A stretch of DNA of 64,000 nt from an uncultured Parabacteroides sp. (GCA_949296075.1 CASFNG010000006.1:1-64000), one strand, 5' to 3'; shown: positions 17,190 through 26,411, counted from the first letter of the stretch. Program-made: numbers and translations. The notes: generated by a model from the sequence alone, not told the origin.

Positions 17190-18122
17190 ATGAAACGTCG
17201 TGATTTTTTAAAGACCAGTGTGATAGCGGGCGCAGCTTTATCCCTTAAGTTTGATGGCTTGCAGGCAGCTCTCGCCTCGAACAGCGTAGCCGTGGAGAAG
17301 GCACCCGAGATGGTGGCCGTCATGGGTGGCGAGCCGGAGGTGATGCTCGACAAGGCGCTGGAGGCGCTTGGCGGGATCGGGAAATTCGTGAAGAAAGGAC
17401 AGAAGATCGTGATCAAGCCGAACATCGGATGGGACCGCACGCCGGAATTGGCTGGCAATACAAATCCCAAGCTGGTGAAAGCCTTGGTGAAAAAGTGCCT
17501 GGACGCCGGAGCCTCGAAGGTGACCGTGTTCGACCATACCTGCGACAACTGGCAGAAATGCTATGAATCAAGCGGTATCGCCGAGGCGGTGAAAGAGGCG
17601 GGTGGAATCATCATGCCGGGCAACGACGAGAAATATTACAAGGAGGTATCCGTCCCCAATGGCGTGAACCTGAAAACGGCGAAGATCCATGAGGCGCTGA
17701 TCGAGGCGGACGCTTGGATCAACGTACCGGTATTGAAGAATCACGGCGGGGCGAAACTGACCTGCTGCATGAAGAACTACATGGGTATCGTATGGGACAG
17801 ACGTTTCTTCCATCAAAACGACCTGCAACAGTGCATCGCCGACATCTGTACCTGGCAGAAACGCCCCGTGCTGAACATCGTGGACGCGTACCGTATCGTC
17901 CATCAGAATGGCCCGCAGGGGAAAACCGCCGCCGACGTGGCGACCTTGAAGTCGCTGATCGCCTCGCCGAATATCGTGGCTACCGATACCGCCGCCCTTC
18001 GTCTGTTCAACCAGGTGAAGAAGCTGGATCTCGCCGCCGCGAGCCACATCGGTAAAGGAGAGGCGCTGAAACTTGGCACGACGAACCTCGATAACGTGAC
18101 CATCAAACGAATCAAGCTATAA
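17190..18122 (+). CDS. DUF362 domain protein with Tat-type signal
   Basis: The 310-residue protein begins KRRDFLKTSVIAGAALSL, a twin-arginine signal of the kind found on exported cofactor-binding proteins. The body is a DUF362 domain: KKGQKIVIKPNIGWDRTPE, then VTVFDHTC near 113, VPVLKNHGGAKLTCCMKNYMG near 183, and a terminal region ATDTAALRLFN. DUF362 proteins are linked to iron-sulfur or redox functions but have no settled reaction. The partner 14 bases downstream is a membrane polyferredoxin, so the pair probably forms one electron-transfer or metal-centre unit at the membrane. Confidence 0.8.
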   Translation: MKRRDFLKTSVIAGAALSLKFDGLQAALASNSVAVEKAPEMVAVMGGEPEVMLDKALEALGGIGKFVKKGQKIVIKPNIGWDRTPELAGNTNPKLVKALVKKCLDAGASKVTVFDHTCDNWQKCYESSGIAEAVKEAGGIIMPGNDEKYYKEVSVPNGVNLKTAKIHEALIEADAWINVPVLKNHGGAKLTCCMKNYMGIVWDRRFFHQNDLQQCIADICTWQKRPVLNIVDAYRIVHQNGPQGKTAADVATLKSLIASPNIVATDTAALRLFNQVKKLDLAAASHIGKGEALKLGTTNLDNVTIKRIKL

Positions 18123-18136
18123 GAACCGTAGGTAGG

Positions 18137-19738
18137 ATGAAAAGACCGAATTATCTGAAAGGATTGCGGGTAATACTCGCAATCCTTATCTTTGTGCCCA
18201 TACTCCTGTTCTTCGTCGATTTCGCCGACGTACTGCCAGACAAGGTGCACGTATTGCTCCATTTACAAGTGATTCCCGCCCTTCTGAGCGGGATGGTAGG
18301 CATCTTGATCCTCCAGCTCTTGCTGGCTTTAGTGTTCGGCAGGATCTATTGCTCGACAATCTGCCCGGCAGGAGTGCTCCAGGACATCATCAACCGGATC
18401 TTCTGCCTCGGGAAAAAGAAAAAGAAGGGAAGCCGCCGATTCGGTTATCACAAGCCGATGAACGCGCTGCGTTACTCACTCTTGGCGCTGACCGTCGCGC
18501 TGGGGCTGTTCGGGATCATGGAGCTTTGTGTCGTGCTGGATCCGTACAGCAACTTCGGGCGAATCGCCAACAACCTGTTCCGCCCGGTGGTCATGTGGCT
18601 GAATAACCTGCTGGCCGAGGGACTTTCCCGGATGGACAATTATAGCCTTTACAGCGTGACGATCAGCAACGTCACGACCTTCAGCGTCCTTTCGGGATTG
18701 ATCGCCCTGTTGGTATTTATCGCGACGGTCGTTTTCCGCGGACGGCTGTTCTGTAACACGATCTGCCCGGTAGGCGCGCTCCTGAGCCTCTTCTCCAGAT
18801 ACGCGTTCTTCCGGATCTCGTTCGACAAATCAAGCTGTACCCATTGCGGGAATTGCGAACATACCTGCAAGGCGGAGGCTATCGACAGCAAGAACCTGAC
18901 CGTGGATACCTCCCGGTGCGTGGACTGCTTCAACTGCGTATCCTCGTGCGCGAAAGGCGGACTGCGATACCGTTTTAACCCTCCGCTTCGCAAAGCGGAT
19001 GAGCCCTCGGCAGAGCAGGCGGAACCGTCCGCACGGATGGAGGCCTCGAACACCCGGCGTGCCTTCCTCGCCGCCGGAGCCACGGTAGCGGCTTCCTTGC
19101 CGATCGTATCGACCCTCGCCGACGAGGCGCGGAGACATGGCCAAGGCAAAGGGAATCGTCACCGGAAAGGAAGAGGAAAGAAATGGCCTCCTATCGTACC
19201 TCCCGGAGCGATCAGCATCGAGCGCTTCAAGGATATATGCACCGGCTGCCAGATCTGCGTGACGCAATGCCCAAGCCATGTATTGCGTCCTACAGGGTTG
19301 GAGTACGGGTTCGACTATATGCTGAAGCCTCGCGTGGCTTATATCGACAGTTATTGCAACTACGAATGCACGGTCTGCTCGGAGGTCTGCCCGACTCATG
19401 CCATCAAGCCGCTGACAAAAGAGGAGAAGATGACTACCCAAGTAGGGGTAGCGACCTTCTTTATCAACCGCTGCATCGTGAAGACAGAGGGGACGGACTG
19501 TGGCGCTTGCTCGGAGCATTGCCCCACACAAGCGGTACACATGGTGTCTTACGAGGGGACGTTGACGATTCCGCAGGTGAACCCTGACCTGTGCATAGGC
19601 TGTGGCGGATGCGAGTCGATCTGCCCTGTACGCCCGATGCGGGCCATCATCGTCAAGGCGAATGAGGTACATAAATTCGTGGAGAAACCGAAGGAGGAGG
19701 AAAAGATAAAGGTAGAAATCGATGACTTCGGATTCTGA
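18137..19738 (+). CDS. NapH-like membrane polyferredoxin fused to a second 4Fe-4S domain
   Basis: The 533-residue protein has an N-terminal NapH/MauN-type half with about four or five membrane helices and two conserved CxxxCP motifs (YCSTICPAGVLQD near 71, FCNTICPVGALLS near 204). These are followed by an 8Fe ferredoxin segment (CTHCGNCEHTCKAEA, CVDCFNCVSSC, about 235-275). Then comes an internal stretch NTRRAFLAAGATVAASLPIV that looks like an embedded Tat signal or signal anchor. The C-terminal half carries further 4Fe-4S motifs (CTGCQICVTQCP, CTVCSEVCP, CGACSEHCP, CIGCGGCESICP). This looks like a fusion of NapH-type and NapG-type proteins. It should pass electrons from the quinone pool to a periplasmic acceptor, possibly via the DUF362 partner (inference). 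Confidence 0.8.
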   Translation: MKRPNYLKGLRVILAILIFVPILLFFVDFADVLPDKVHVLLHLQVIPALLSGMVGILILQLLLALVFGRIYCSTICPAGVLQDIINRIFCLGKKKKKGSRRFGYHKPMNALRYSLLALTVALGLFGIMELCVVLDPYSNFGRIANNLFRPVVMWLNNLLAEGLSRMDNYSLYSVTISNVTTFSVLSGLIALLVFIATVVFRGRLFCNTICPVGALLSLFSRYAFFRISFDKSSCTHCGNCEHTCKAEAIDSKNLTVDTSRCVDCFNCVSSCAKGGLRYRFNPPLRKADEPSAEQAEPSARMEASNTRRAFLAAGATVAASLPIVSTLADEARRHGQGKGNRHRKGRGKKWPPIVPPGAISIERFKDICTGCQICVTQCPSHVLRPTGLEYGFDYMLKPRVAYIDSYCNYECTVCSEVCPTHAIKPLTKEEKMTTQVGVATFFINRCIVKTEGTDCGACSEHCPTQAVHMVSYEGTLTIPQVNPDLCIGCGGCESICPVRPMRAIIVKANEVHKFVEKPKEEEKIKVEIDDFGF

Positions 19739-19749
19739 CAGAAAAATGC

Positions 19750-19757
19750 TACCTTTG
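19750..19757 (+). promoter_or_regulatory. -7 promoter box before tgt
   Basis: TACCTTTG matches TAnnTTTG. It lies 12 bases after the stop of the ferredoxin gene and 18 bases before the tgt ATG, giving a very short leader. Confidence 0.45.
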
Positions 19758-19775
19758 CCTCCAAATTTGTGATAC

Positions 19776-20906
19776 ATGAATTTCGAGTTACAGTATAACG
19801 ACCCGGGATCAAACGCACGGGCGGGCTTGATCACGACCGACCACGGAGTGATCGAGACGCCCATTTTCATGCCGGTAGGCACGCAAGGGACGGTAAAGGG
19901 CGTGCACATGACTGAGCTGAAAGAGGATACGAAAGCGCAGATCATATTAGGCAACACGTACCATCTCTACCTACGCCCCGGCACGGAGATCCTGGAGCGG
20001 GCTGGAGGATTGCATAAGTTTAATTCATGGGATCGCCCTATCTTGACCGACAGTGGCGGATTCCAGGTGTTTTCTCTCTCCGAGAACCGCAAACTGCACG
20101 AGCAGGGGGCCGAGTTCCGCTCGCATATAGATGGTTCCAAGCACCTGTTCACTCCTGAGAAGGTGATGGACATCGAGCGATCCATCGGGGCGGATATTAT
20201 CATGGCTTTCGATGAATGCTGCCCGGGCGACGCTGATTACGCGTATGCCAAGGAGTCCTTAGGACTGACGGAGCGGTGGTTGGATCGTTGTTTCGCCCGT
20301 TTCAACAGCACGGAGCCGAGATATGGATATAGCCAGAGCCTGTTCCCGATCGTGCAAGGGTGTGTCTATACGGACCTGCGCATACGGGCGGCGGAGAACG
20401 TGGCGAGCAAAGAGGCGGATGGCAACGCCATCGGTGGGCTTGCCGTAGGGGAACCAACCGAGAAGATGTACGAGATGATCGAGGTGGTCAACGGGATCTT
20501 GCCCAAAGACAAGCCCCGTTACCTGATGGGCGTGGGAACCCCGATCAATATATTGGAGGCGATCGAGCGAGGCGTGGACATGTTTGACTGCATCATGCCT
20601 ACCCGCAACGGAAGGAACGGGCAACTGTTTACCCGTTTCGGGACAATCAATATGCGCAACAAGAAGTGGGAGAATGATTTCTCTCCCGTTGATCCGGACG
20701 GACATTCGTATGTGGATACCTTATATAGCAAAGCCTATCTGCACCACCTGATCAAGGTTAAAGAGATGCTCGGGCTGCAAATCGCCTCAATTCACAACCT
20801 CGCGTTCTATTTATGGCTGGTCAAGGAGGCGCGGGCACACATTATCGCCGGCGACTTCTCCTCCTGGAAGAACGGCATGGTCCGTCAATTGGCAAATCGC
20901 TTATAA
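19776..20906 (+). CDS. tgt: Queuine/preQ1 tRNA-ribosyltransferase
   Basis: The 376-residue protein has the normal Tgt length. It exchanges guanine-34 for preQ1 in tRNAs with GUN anticodons. The base-binding and catalytic region TDSGGFQVFSL (Asp92), GGLAVGEP near 220 and the second catalytic aspartate in FDCIMPTRNGRNG near 270 are intact. Oddly, the usual zinc motif CxCxxC before SRAYLRHL is absent: the segment reads DPDGHSYVDTLYSKAYLHHL, with Gly, Ser and Asp at the cysteine positions, while the later HNL histidine remains. The enzyme may fold without structural zinc, or this may be a lineage trait. It overlaps nothing and is followed after 11 bases by a permease gene. Confidence 0.93.
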   Translation: MNFELQYNDPGSNARAGLITTDHGVIETPIFMPVGTQGTVKGVHMTELKEDTKAQIILGNTYHLYLRPGTEILERAGGLHKFNSWDRPILTDSGGFQVFSLSENRKLHEQGAEFRSHIDGSKHLFTPEKVMDIERSIGADIIMAFDECCPGDADYAYAKESLGLTERWLDRCFARFNSTEPRYGYSQSLFPIVQGCVYTDLRIRAAENVASKEADGNAIGGLAVGEPTEKMYEMIEVVNGILPKDKPRYLMGVGTPINILEAIERGVDMFDCIMPTRNGRNGQLFTRFGTINMRNKKWENDFSPVDPDGHSYVDTLYSKAYLHHLIKVKEMLGLQIASIHNLAFYLWLVKEARAHIIAGDFSSWKNGMVRQLANRL

Positions 20907-20917
20907 AGACAAGACAA

Positions 20918-22003
20918 ATGGACTTCAAGCTAAAACGGATAGATTGGTATATCATCAAGCAATTCCTCGGCACGTACGTGTTCGCGATCGCCTTGATTAT
21001 TTCCATTTCTGTCGTTTTCGACATCAATGAGAAGATCGACAAATTCCTGAATCCGGAAGTTCCCCTGAAAGCGATCATAGTGGATTATTACCTGAACTTC
21101 ATCCCCTACTTCGCAAACCTGTTCAGCCCTTTGTTCACTTTCATCGCGGTAATCTTCTTCACCTCCAAGCTGGCAGACAGATCCGAGATCATCGCCATGT
21201 TAGCGAGCGGGATGAGTTTTCGCAGGCTGATGCTTCCTTACGCGATCTCGGCGACCGTCATCGCCGTCGTGACTTTCATACTAAACGCTTATATCATTCC
21301 ACCCGCCAACAAGACGCGGATCGACTTCCAGAACAAATACATCCGCAACAAGAAGGTTGATTACGTACGGAACGCTCAATTAGAGATCGAGCCTGGCGTG
21401 ATCGCCTACTTCGACAGCTACGACGCACGCTCGAATATGGGCTACCGCTTCTCGTTGGAGCATTTCGAGGATAAGCGGCTTATCTCCAGGCTCACGGCTA
21501 AGTCCATCAAATACGACTCGCTTTATCAATGGACCGTCATCGACTACATGATACGGGACTTCGACGGTATGCGGGAACATATCACGCAAGGCTCTCGCAG
21601 GGACACGACCTTGACGATCGTCCCGTCCGACTTCCTGATCTCTATCAACGATTGCGAGACAATGACCTCGCCAGAGCTTAACACCTACATCAACCGCCAG
21701 AAGAAAAGAGGCGTAGGGAATATCCAGACATTCCAGATAGAGTATCACAAACGCTTCGCCACGATCATGGCATCCTTTATCCTGACCGCGATCGGCGCAT
21801 CATTGTCGTCGCGGAAGATCAAGGGGGGAATGGGGCTTAACATCGGCATCGGATTGGCGCTTAGCTTCTCGTACATCCTATTCATGACGGTCACCTCCAC
21901 CTTCGCCATCAACGGGAATGTAAGCCCTGCCGTAGCGGCTTGGATACCGAACATCCTCTATACGTTCATAGCGATATACCTATATCGGAAAGCTCCCAGA
22001 TGA
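20918..22003 (+). CDS. LptF/LptG family lipopolysaccharide export permease
   Basis: I place the start at 20918 (MDFKLKRIDWYIIKQFL), 11 bases after tgt. A longer frame from 20813 would overlap tgt and lacks family similarity. The 361-residue product has the YjgP/YjgQ plan: two N-terminal membrane helices, a periplasmic beta-jellyroll-like middle (about 150-260, with VRNAQLEIEPGVIAYFDSYD), and C-terminal helices including SFILTAIGASLSSRKIKGGMG. With the LptB ATPase, such permeases extract LPS from the inner membrane. LptB is not in this window. The call to LptG versus LptF is not certain. Confidence 0.85.
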   Translation: MDFKLKRIDWYIIKQFLGTYVFAIALIISISVVFDINEKIDKFLNPEVPLKAIIVDYYLNFIPYFANLFSPLFTFIAVIFFTSKLADRSEIIAMLASGMSFRRLMLPYAISATVIAVVTFILNAYIIPPANKTRIDFQNKYIRNKKVDYVRNAQLEIEPGVIAYFDSYDARSNMGYRFSLEHFEDKRLISRLTAKSIKYDSLYQWTVIDYMIRDFDGMREHITQGSRRDTTLTIVPSDFLISINDCETMTSPELNTYINRQKKRGVGNIQTFQIEYHKRFATIMASFILTAIGASLSSRKIKGGMGLNIGIGLALSFSYILFMTVTSTFAINGNVSPAVAAWIPNILYTFIAIYLYRKAPR

Positions 22004-22019
22004 CAAGACGGAGAAAACT

Positions 22020-22173
22020 CTCCCTGCCGTCGGCATATCCATGTCGGCTATCCGCCTTTCCTTGGCTTGGAAGCCGGAGTACCAGCCGTTGGGAGTGACA
22101 GTTCCAGCCTTTGGGATCTTGGGTACCAAGGCGTGGCAGCCAAAGTCCCAGTACATGAGACTCTCGCATAGCG
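22020..22173. repeat. Degenerate array with 22-bp period (about 7 units)
   Basis: Units start at 22020, 22042, 22064, 22086, 22108, 22130 and 22152. The four central ones are the clearest (ggcttggaagccggagtacc, ccgttgggagtgacagttcc, cctttgggatcttgggtacc, ggcgtggcagccaaagtccc, each plus two bases). They share TTGG near the start and a GTxCCA end. The first unit matches the rotated unit of the array at 1-110 at 12 of 22 positions. No spacers and no coding potential are seen. Confidence 0.7.
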
Positions 22174-22183
22174 GCCGGGCATG

Positions 22184-22218
22184 AAAAAAGGGCGCACCGG
22201 AAATTCCGGCGCACCCTC
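22184..22218 (-). terminator. Rho-independent terminator of pheT-yebC
   Basis: On the minus strand GGGTGCGCCGGAA pairs with TTCCGGTGCGCCC (two G-U wobbles), followed by a T run (A run at 22184-22189 on the given strand). It sits about 40 bases past the yebC stop. Confidence 0.85.
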
Positions 22219-22258
22219 TGTTTTCCTTGTATGTTCTCGACGCATGACAGGCGAGGTA

Positions 22259-22993
22259 TCACTCCTCATCCTCCGAGTCGTCCTCTTTCATATTGTGGAA
22301 CACGTTCTGCACGTCCTCGTCCTCCTCCAGCTTCTCGATCAACTTCTCGATCGTCTCACGCTGCTCAGGGGTCACCTCCTTCACGTCGTTCGGGATACGT
22401 ACGAACTCACTGCTCGTGATCTCGTAACCATTGTCCTCCAAGTATTTCTGGATAGCCGCGTTCTGGGCGAACTCACCGTAAATGACGACCTCATCCTCGT
22501 CCTCATCTACCTCATCCACGCCATAGTCGATCAGTTCAAGCTCCAGATCCTCCAAGGATATATCCGCTTTCTTCACGATACGGAATACGCATTTGTGCTC
22601 GAACAAGAACTCCAAGCTACCGCTCGTTCCCAAGGAACCGCCATTCTTATTGAAATAGCTACGCACATTCGCTACCGTACGGGTCGTGTTATCCGTGGCG
22701 GTCTCCACGAAAATAGCGATGCCAAAAGGCCCGTAACCTTCATAATTCATCTCCTTATAATCCGTAAAGTCCTTCGAGACGGCCCGCTTGATCGCGCGTT
22801 CCACATTCTCCTTCGGCATATTCTCCTTCTTGGCTGTCTGCATCAGCACACGCAGACGCGGGTTGTTCTCCGGCTCCGGTCCACCCTGCTTGGCAGCGAT
22901 CGTGATCTCCTTGCCCAATTTAGTGAACACACGGGCCATATTGCCCCAACGCTTAAACTTTCTTGCTTTACGAAACTCAAACGCTCTTCCCAT
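22259..22993 (-). CDS. yebC: YebC/PmpR family DNA-binding/translation regulatory protein
   Basis: The 244-residue protein has the family opening MGRAFEFRKARKFKRWGNMA and FTKLGKEITIAAKQGG, then PKENVERAIKRA near 80. The middle contains NYEGYGPFGIAIFVE and TDNTTRTVANVRSYF, and the tail is very acidic (EDEDVQNVFHNMKEDDSEDEE). Family members have been described as transcription regulators and as helpers of translation through proline-rich stretches. It lies 35 bases downstream of pheT on the same strand and is closed by the terminator at 22184, so the two likely form one transcript. Confidence 0.9.
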   Translation of the reverse strand: MGRAFEFRKARKFKRWGNMARVFTKLGKEITIAAKQGGPEPENNPRLRVLMQTAKKENMPKENVERAIKRAVSKDFTDYKEMNYEGYGPFGIAIFVETATDNTTRTVANVRSYFNKNGGSLGTSGSLEFLFEHKCVFRIVKKADISLEDLELELIDYGVDEVDEDEDEVVIYGEFAQNAAIQKYLEDNGYEITSSEFVRIPNDVKEVTPEQRETIEKLIEKLEEDEDVQNVFHNMKEDDSEDEE

Positions 22994-23028
22994 ATTTTAC
23001 TGAATTACAAATTTTGAATTATGAATTA

Positions 23029-25494
23029 TTATCTCAATTGCGCACCTAATTTTTGCTCAAGATTTGTCTGTATCTTCTTCATGACCGCATCGATCTGCTT
23101 ATCGTTCAAGGTCTTGTTCTCGTCCTGCATATAGAAGCTCACCGCGTACGACTTCTTTCCGGCGGGCAGGTTCTTGCCTTCATAGACATCGAACAGCGAC
23201 ACCTCCTTCAGCAGCTTGCGCTCGCTTTCCTTAGCGATCCGCTCGATCTCGCCGAATTGCACGCCCTTATCGATAAGCAGAGCCAAGTCGCGTTTCACAG
23301 TCGGGAACTTGGAGATCTCGGAGAAGGTTACTTTCGCTTTCTTGGTCTCCTTCATCAGCCGCGTCCACGACAACTCTGCGTAATACACCTCCATATCAAT
23401 ATCCAACGACTTCCGGAGCTTATCGTTCACGATGCCCAGCGTTCCCAGCTGACGCCCGGAGGTAGTGGTGACGCTCAGTCCCGAGGAATAAATATCGTTA
23501 GAGAGATTACCGAAGATCACCCGACGCGGATCCACGCCCAAGCGCAGCAAGATATTTTCCACGTAGGCCTTCAGCTCATATACCGACGATTTCTCGTCCG
23601 GATGCGCCCAGTTATTCTCGACCCGATTGCCAGCCAACCAGATAGCCAATCGATAATCCTCGCTAAACTCGGCAAGGGGCTCACCCTCTTTCTTTCCATC
23701 CACGTTATAATCGTAGCAGTTGCCGAACTCATAGAAACGAATCCGGTCGTTCTTCCGCTTGGCGTTGTGCTCGATACTCTCAAGGCCACCGAACAACAAG
23801 GTCTGGCGCATACAGTTCAGATCCGCACTCAACGGGTTCATCAGCCGGACGCAACGCGACTCCGGATAGGTAGAGAGGTTAGAATAATAGGCAGAACGGG
23901 TCAGCGAGTTGTTCATGATCTCATTGAAGCCACAGCCACACAGTTGCTCAGAGACGAGATCCTGCAACTTCCAGCTTCGATCCGTCGGGCTTTGGTAGCT
24001 CAGGCTCGATTTCACATGATCGCCGATCTCCACGTTATTATAGCCATAGATCCGCAAAATGTCCTCTATCACGTCCACGTCACGCTGTACGTCGATACGA
24101 TATACGGGCACACGCAGCGTAAGCCCCTCGGCAGTCTCGGAAACGATCTCCATCTCCAGGCTCTCCACGATACTCTTTACCGTATCAACCGGGATCTCCT
24201 TGCCGATCAATGAATTGATTTTCTGATAAGATACCTCTACCTTATAGGGCTCCACGACCTTCGGATAGACATCCTGTATCGACCCTGTGATCTTACCTCC
24301 GGCCAGCTCCTGGATCAACAAGGCCGCACGCTTGAGCACATAGATCGTGTTATTGGGATCCAACCCGCGCTCAAAGCGGAAAGAGGCATCCGTATTCAGC
24401 CCGAAGCGGCGGGCCGTCTTACGGATCCACGTAGGATGGAAGCAGGCCGACTCCAAGAACACGTCCGTGGTAGCCTCCGTCACGCCCGAATCCAGGCCGC
24501 CGAACACACCACCGATGCACATCGGCTCCTCCACGTTACAGATCATCAGGTCGCGATCGGTCAACGTACGCTCCACGCCATCCAGCGTGACGAACTTAGT
24601 CCCCGCGGGAACCGTCTTGACCACCACCTTGTTTCCCTTTATCTTACCGGCATCGAACGAATGCAAGGGCTGCCCCAGCTCATGCAAGATGAAGTTGGTC
24701 ACGTCCACCACGTTGTTGATCGGGCGCAAGCCGATCACACGCAAGCGATTCTGCAACCACTCCGGGCTCTCCTTCACCGTGACTCCCTTGATCGTGACAG
24801 CGGAATAGCGCAGGCACGCCTCCTCGTTCTCCACGACCACCTCGATTCCCGGTGTCGCCTCATCATCGATCTTGAAGGCCTCCACCGCGGGAGCCTTCAA
24901 ACAGGCGGGCTTTCCATGCTGTCTCAGGTAAGCGGCCAAGTCGCGCGCCACGCCAAAATGGGACGTAGCGTCCACCCGGTTCGGGGTAATGTCCACCTCG
25001 AGCACGTAATCGCTCTTGACATTGTAATAATCCTTCGCCAACGTACCTACGGCGGTGTCGGCCGGCAAGACGATGATGCCGCTGTGATCCGTCCCTACGC
25101 CGATCTCATCTTCCGCGCATATCATCCCGTTCGACTCCACGCCTCGTATCTTGGATCGCTTGATCGTGAAGCACTCATCGCCATCATACAGCTTCGTGCC
25201 GTTCACCGCCACGACCACTTTCTGCCCGGCGGCCACGTTAGGCGCGCCGCAGACGATCTGCAAGGGGGCCTCGCCTCCCACGTTCACGGTAGTGATGTGC
25301 AAATGGTCGGAATTCGGATGATCCTCACACGTCAAAACTTCTCCGACAACCAATCCTTCCAGTCCGCCCTTGATGGTCTGGACCTCCTCCACTCCTCCTG
25401 TCTCCAATCCAATGGAGGTCAGGGCGGCTGCCACTTCTTCCGGCTTCAAGTCGAAATCAAGATATTCTTTCAGCCAATTGTAAGATATATTCAT
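23029..25494 (-). CDS. pheT: Phenylalanine-tRNA ligase beta subunit
   Basis: The 821-residue protein has all expected parts. They are an EMAP/tRNA-binding-like domain near 40-150 (VGEVLTCEDHPNSDHLHITTV), B3/B4 editing domain (about 210-390, with DLMICNVEEPMCIGGVFGG), B5 (about 405-480), the class II-like core (about 490-690), and a C-terminal ferredoxin-fold anticodon-binding domain (FSEISKFPTVKRDLALLIDK onward). It charges tRNA-Phe as an alpha2-beta2 enzyme. The alpha subunit gene is not in this window. A TACTTTTG promoter box lies on the minus strand at 25553-25560. Confidence 0.95.
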   Translation of the reverse strand: MNISYNWLKEYLDFDLKPEEVAAALTSIGLETGGVEEVQTIKGGLEGLVVGEVLTCEDHPNSDHLHITTVNVGGEAPLQIVCGAPNVAAGQKVVVAVNGTKLYDGDECFTIKRSKIRGVESNGMICAEDEIGVGTDHSGIIVLPADTAVGTLAKDYYNVKSDYVLEVDITPNRVDATSHFGVARDLAAYLRQHGKPACLKAPAVEAFKIDDEATPGIEVVVENEEACLRYSAVTIKGVTVKESPEWLQNRLRVIGLRPINNVVDVTNFILHELGQPLHSFDAGKIKGNKVVVKTVPAGTKFVTLDGVERTLTDRDLMICNVEEPMCIGGVFGGLDSGVTEATTDVFLESACFHPTWIRKTARRFGLNTDASFRFERGLDPNNTIYVLKRAALLIQELAGGKITGSIQDVYPKVVEPYKVEVSYQKINSLIGKEIPVDTVKSIVESLEMEIVSETAEGLTLRVPVYRIDVQRDVDVIEDILRIYGYNNVEIGDHVKSSLSYQSPTDRSWKLQDLVSEQLCGCGFNEIMNNSLTRSAYYSNLSTYPESRCVRLMNPLSADLNCMRQTLLFGGLESIEHNAKRKNDRIRFYEFGNCYDYNVDGKKEGEPLAEFSEDYRLAIWLAGNRVENNWAHPDEKSSVYELKAYVENILLRLGVDPRRVIFGNLSNDIYSSGLSVTTTSGRQLGTLGIVNDKLRKSLDIDMEVYYAELSWTRLMKETKKAKVTFSEISKFPTVKRDLALLIDKGVQFGEIERIAKESERKLLKEVSLFDVYEGKNLPAGKKSYAVSFYMQDENKTLNDKQIDAVMKKIQTNLEQKLGAQLR

Positions 25495-25552
25495 CGCTTT
25501 AAAATTTGTTCCTCATAAAGGCGGCTCAAAGGAACGCCGCCGAATTGACGGA

Positions 25553-25560
25553 CAAAAGTA
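25553..25560 (-). promoter_or_regulatory. -7 promoter box before pheT
   Basis: On the minus strand the sequence is TACTTTTG, matching TAnnTTTG, 59 bases upstream of the pheT ATG. The region between pheT and trmD is 174 bases and divergent. Confidence 0.45.
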
Positions 25561-25668
25561 CGAATAATAATTCAAACGTCGGCAGGGTTTCAGGAAAGAA
25601 TGCTCTTGATTTCCGGAAAATATGGCGTACATTCGCGCAAGATTTCGGATATTCTCAAAAGATTTTCT

Positions 25669-26346
25669 ATGCGTATAGACATACTGACCGTTCTTCCCGA
25701 GATGATCGACGGGATGATTAATTGCTCGATCGTCAAGCGGGCGCAAGACAAGGGGCTCGCGGAGATCCATTTACACAACCTGCGCGATTACACGACCAAC
25801 AAGTGGCGGCGTGTGGACGACTACCCCTTCGGAGGCGAGGCGGGTATGGTGATGCAGATCGAGCCGATCGACCGGGCCATCTCCGCGCTCAAGGAGGAGC
25901 GTACGTACGACGAGGTGATCTATACCTCTCCCGATGGCGAGACCTTCAACCAGCCGATGGCTAACAGCCTCTCGCTGCTGAATAACCTGATCATCCTTTG
26001 CGGGCATTATAAGGGGATCGACTACCGTATCCGCGAGCATCTGATCACCAAGGAGATCTCCGTGGGAGATTACGTGCTCACGGGAGGCGAGCTGGCGGCG
26101 GCCATCATCACGGACGCGGTGGTACGCCTGATCCCGGGCGCGATAGGCGACGAGCAGAGCGCCCTCTCCGACTCATTCCAGGATAACCTGCTGGCCCCTC
26201 CGGTATATACCCGCCCGGCGGACTACAAAGGGTGGAAGGTGCCAGAGGTGTTGCTCTCCGGCCATCAGCGCAAGATCGAGGAATGGCGCCTGCAACAGGC
26301 CCAGGAACGGACGGCACGCCTCCGCCCGGATCTGCTGAGAGAATAA
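25669..26346 (+). CDS. trmD: tRNA (guanine-N1-)-methyltransferase
   Basis: The family start is [20 protein letters not shown] at 25669. An in-frame upstream extension from 25600 has no similarity and overlaps the divergent promoter region. The 225-residue SPOUT enzyme methylates G37 of tRNAs with S-adenosylmethionine. The trefoil-knot motifs are present: [22 protein letters not shown] near 112, and [14 protein letters not shown] near 132. The C-terminal helical part ([21 protein letters not shown]) binds tRNA. It stands alone rather than in the rimM-rplS context. Confidence 0.95.
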   Translation: MRIDILTVLPEMIDGMINCSIVKRAQDKGLAEIHLHNLRDYTTNKWRRVDDYPFGGEAGMVMQIEPIDRAISALKEERTYDEVIYTSPDGETFNQPMANSLSLLNNLIILCGHYKGIDYRIREHLITKEISVGDYVLTGGELAAAIITDAVVRLIPGAIGDEQSALSDSFQDNLLAPPVYTRPADYKGWKVPEVLLSGHQRKIEEWRLQQAQERTARLRPDLLRE

Positions 26347-26347
26347 G

Positions 26348-26384
26348 AAAAGCCGGATACTCCCGCGGGAATATTCGGCTTTTC
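26348..26384. terminator. Bidirectional terminator between trmD and the dehydrogenase gene
   Basis: AAAAGCCGGATACTCCCG pairs with CGGGAATATTCGGCTTTT, with flanking A and T runs on both sides. It can end trmD on the plus strand and the convergent dehydrogenase gene on the minus strand. Confidence 0.85.
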
Positions 26385-26411
26385 CTTACCCGGGAAAGAT
26401 CGGGCTCACTC

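Noticed and set aside
20813-20917. Longer start for the LptF/G permease
   Set aside because: It would overlap tgt by about 94 bases, and the extra residues are an off-frame read of tgt. The ATG at 20918 fits the family.
22181-23017. Long plus-strand frame opposite yebC
   Set aside because: It is a shadow of a well-supported conserved gene and includes the terminator.
23053-25518. Long plus-strand frames opposite pheT
   Set aside because: They are antisense shadows with Arg/His-rich composition and no motifs. pheT motifs are clear on the other strand.
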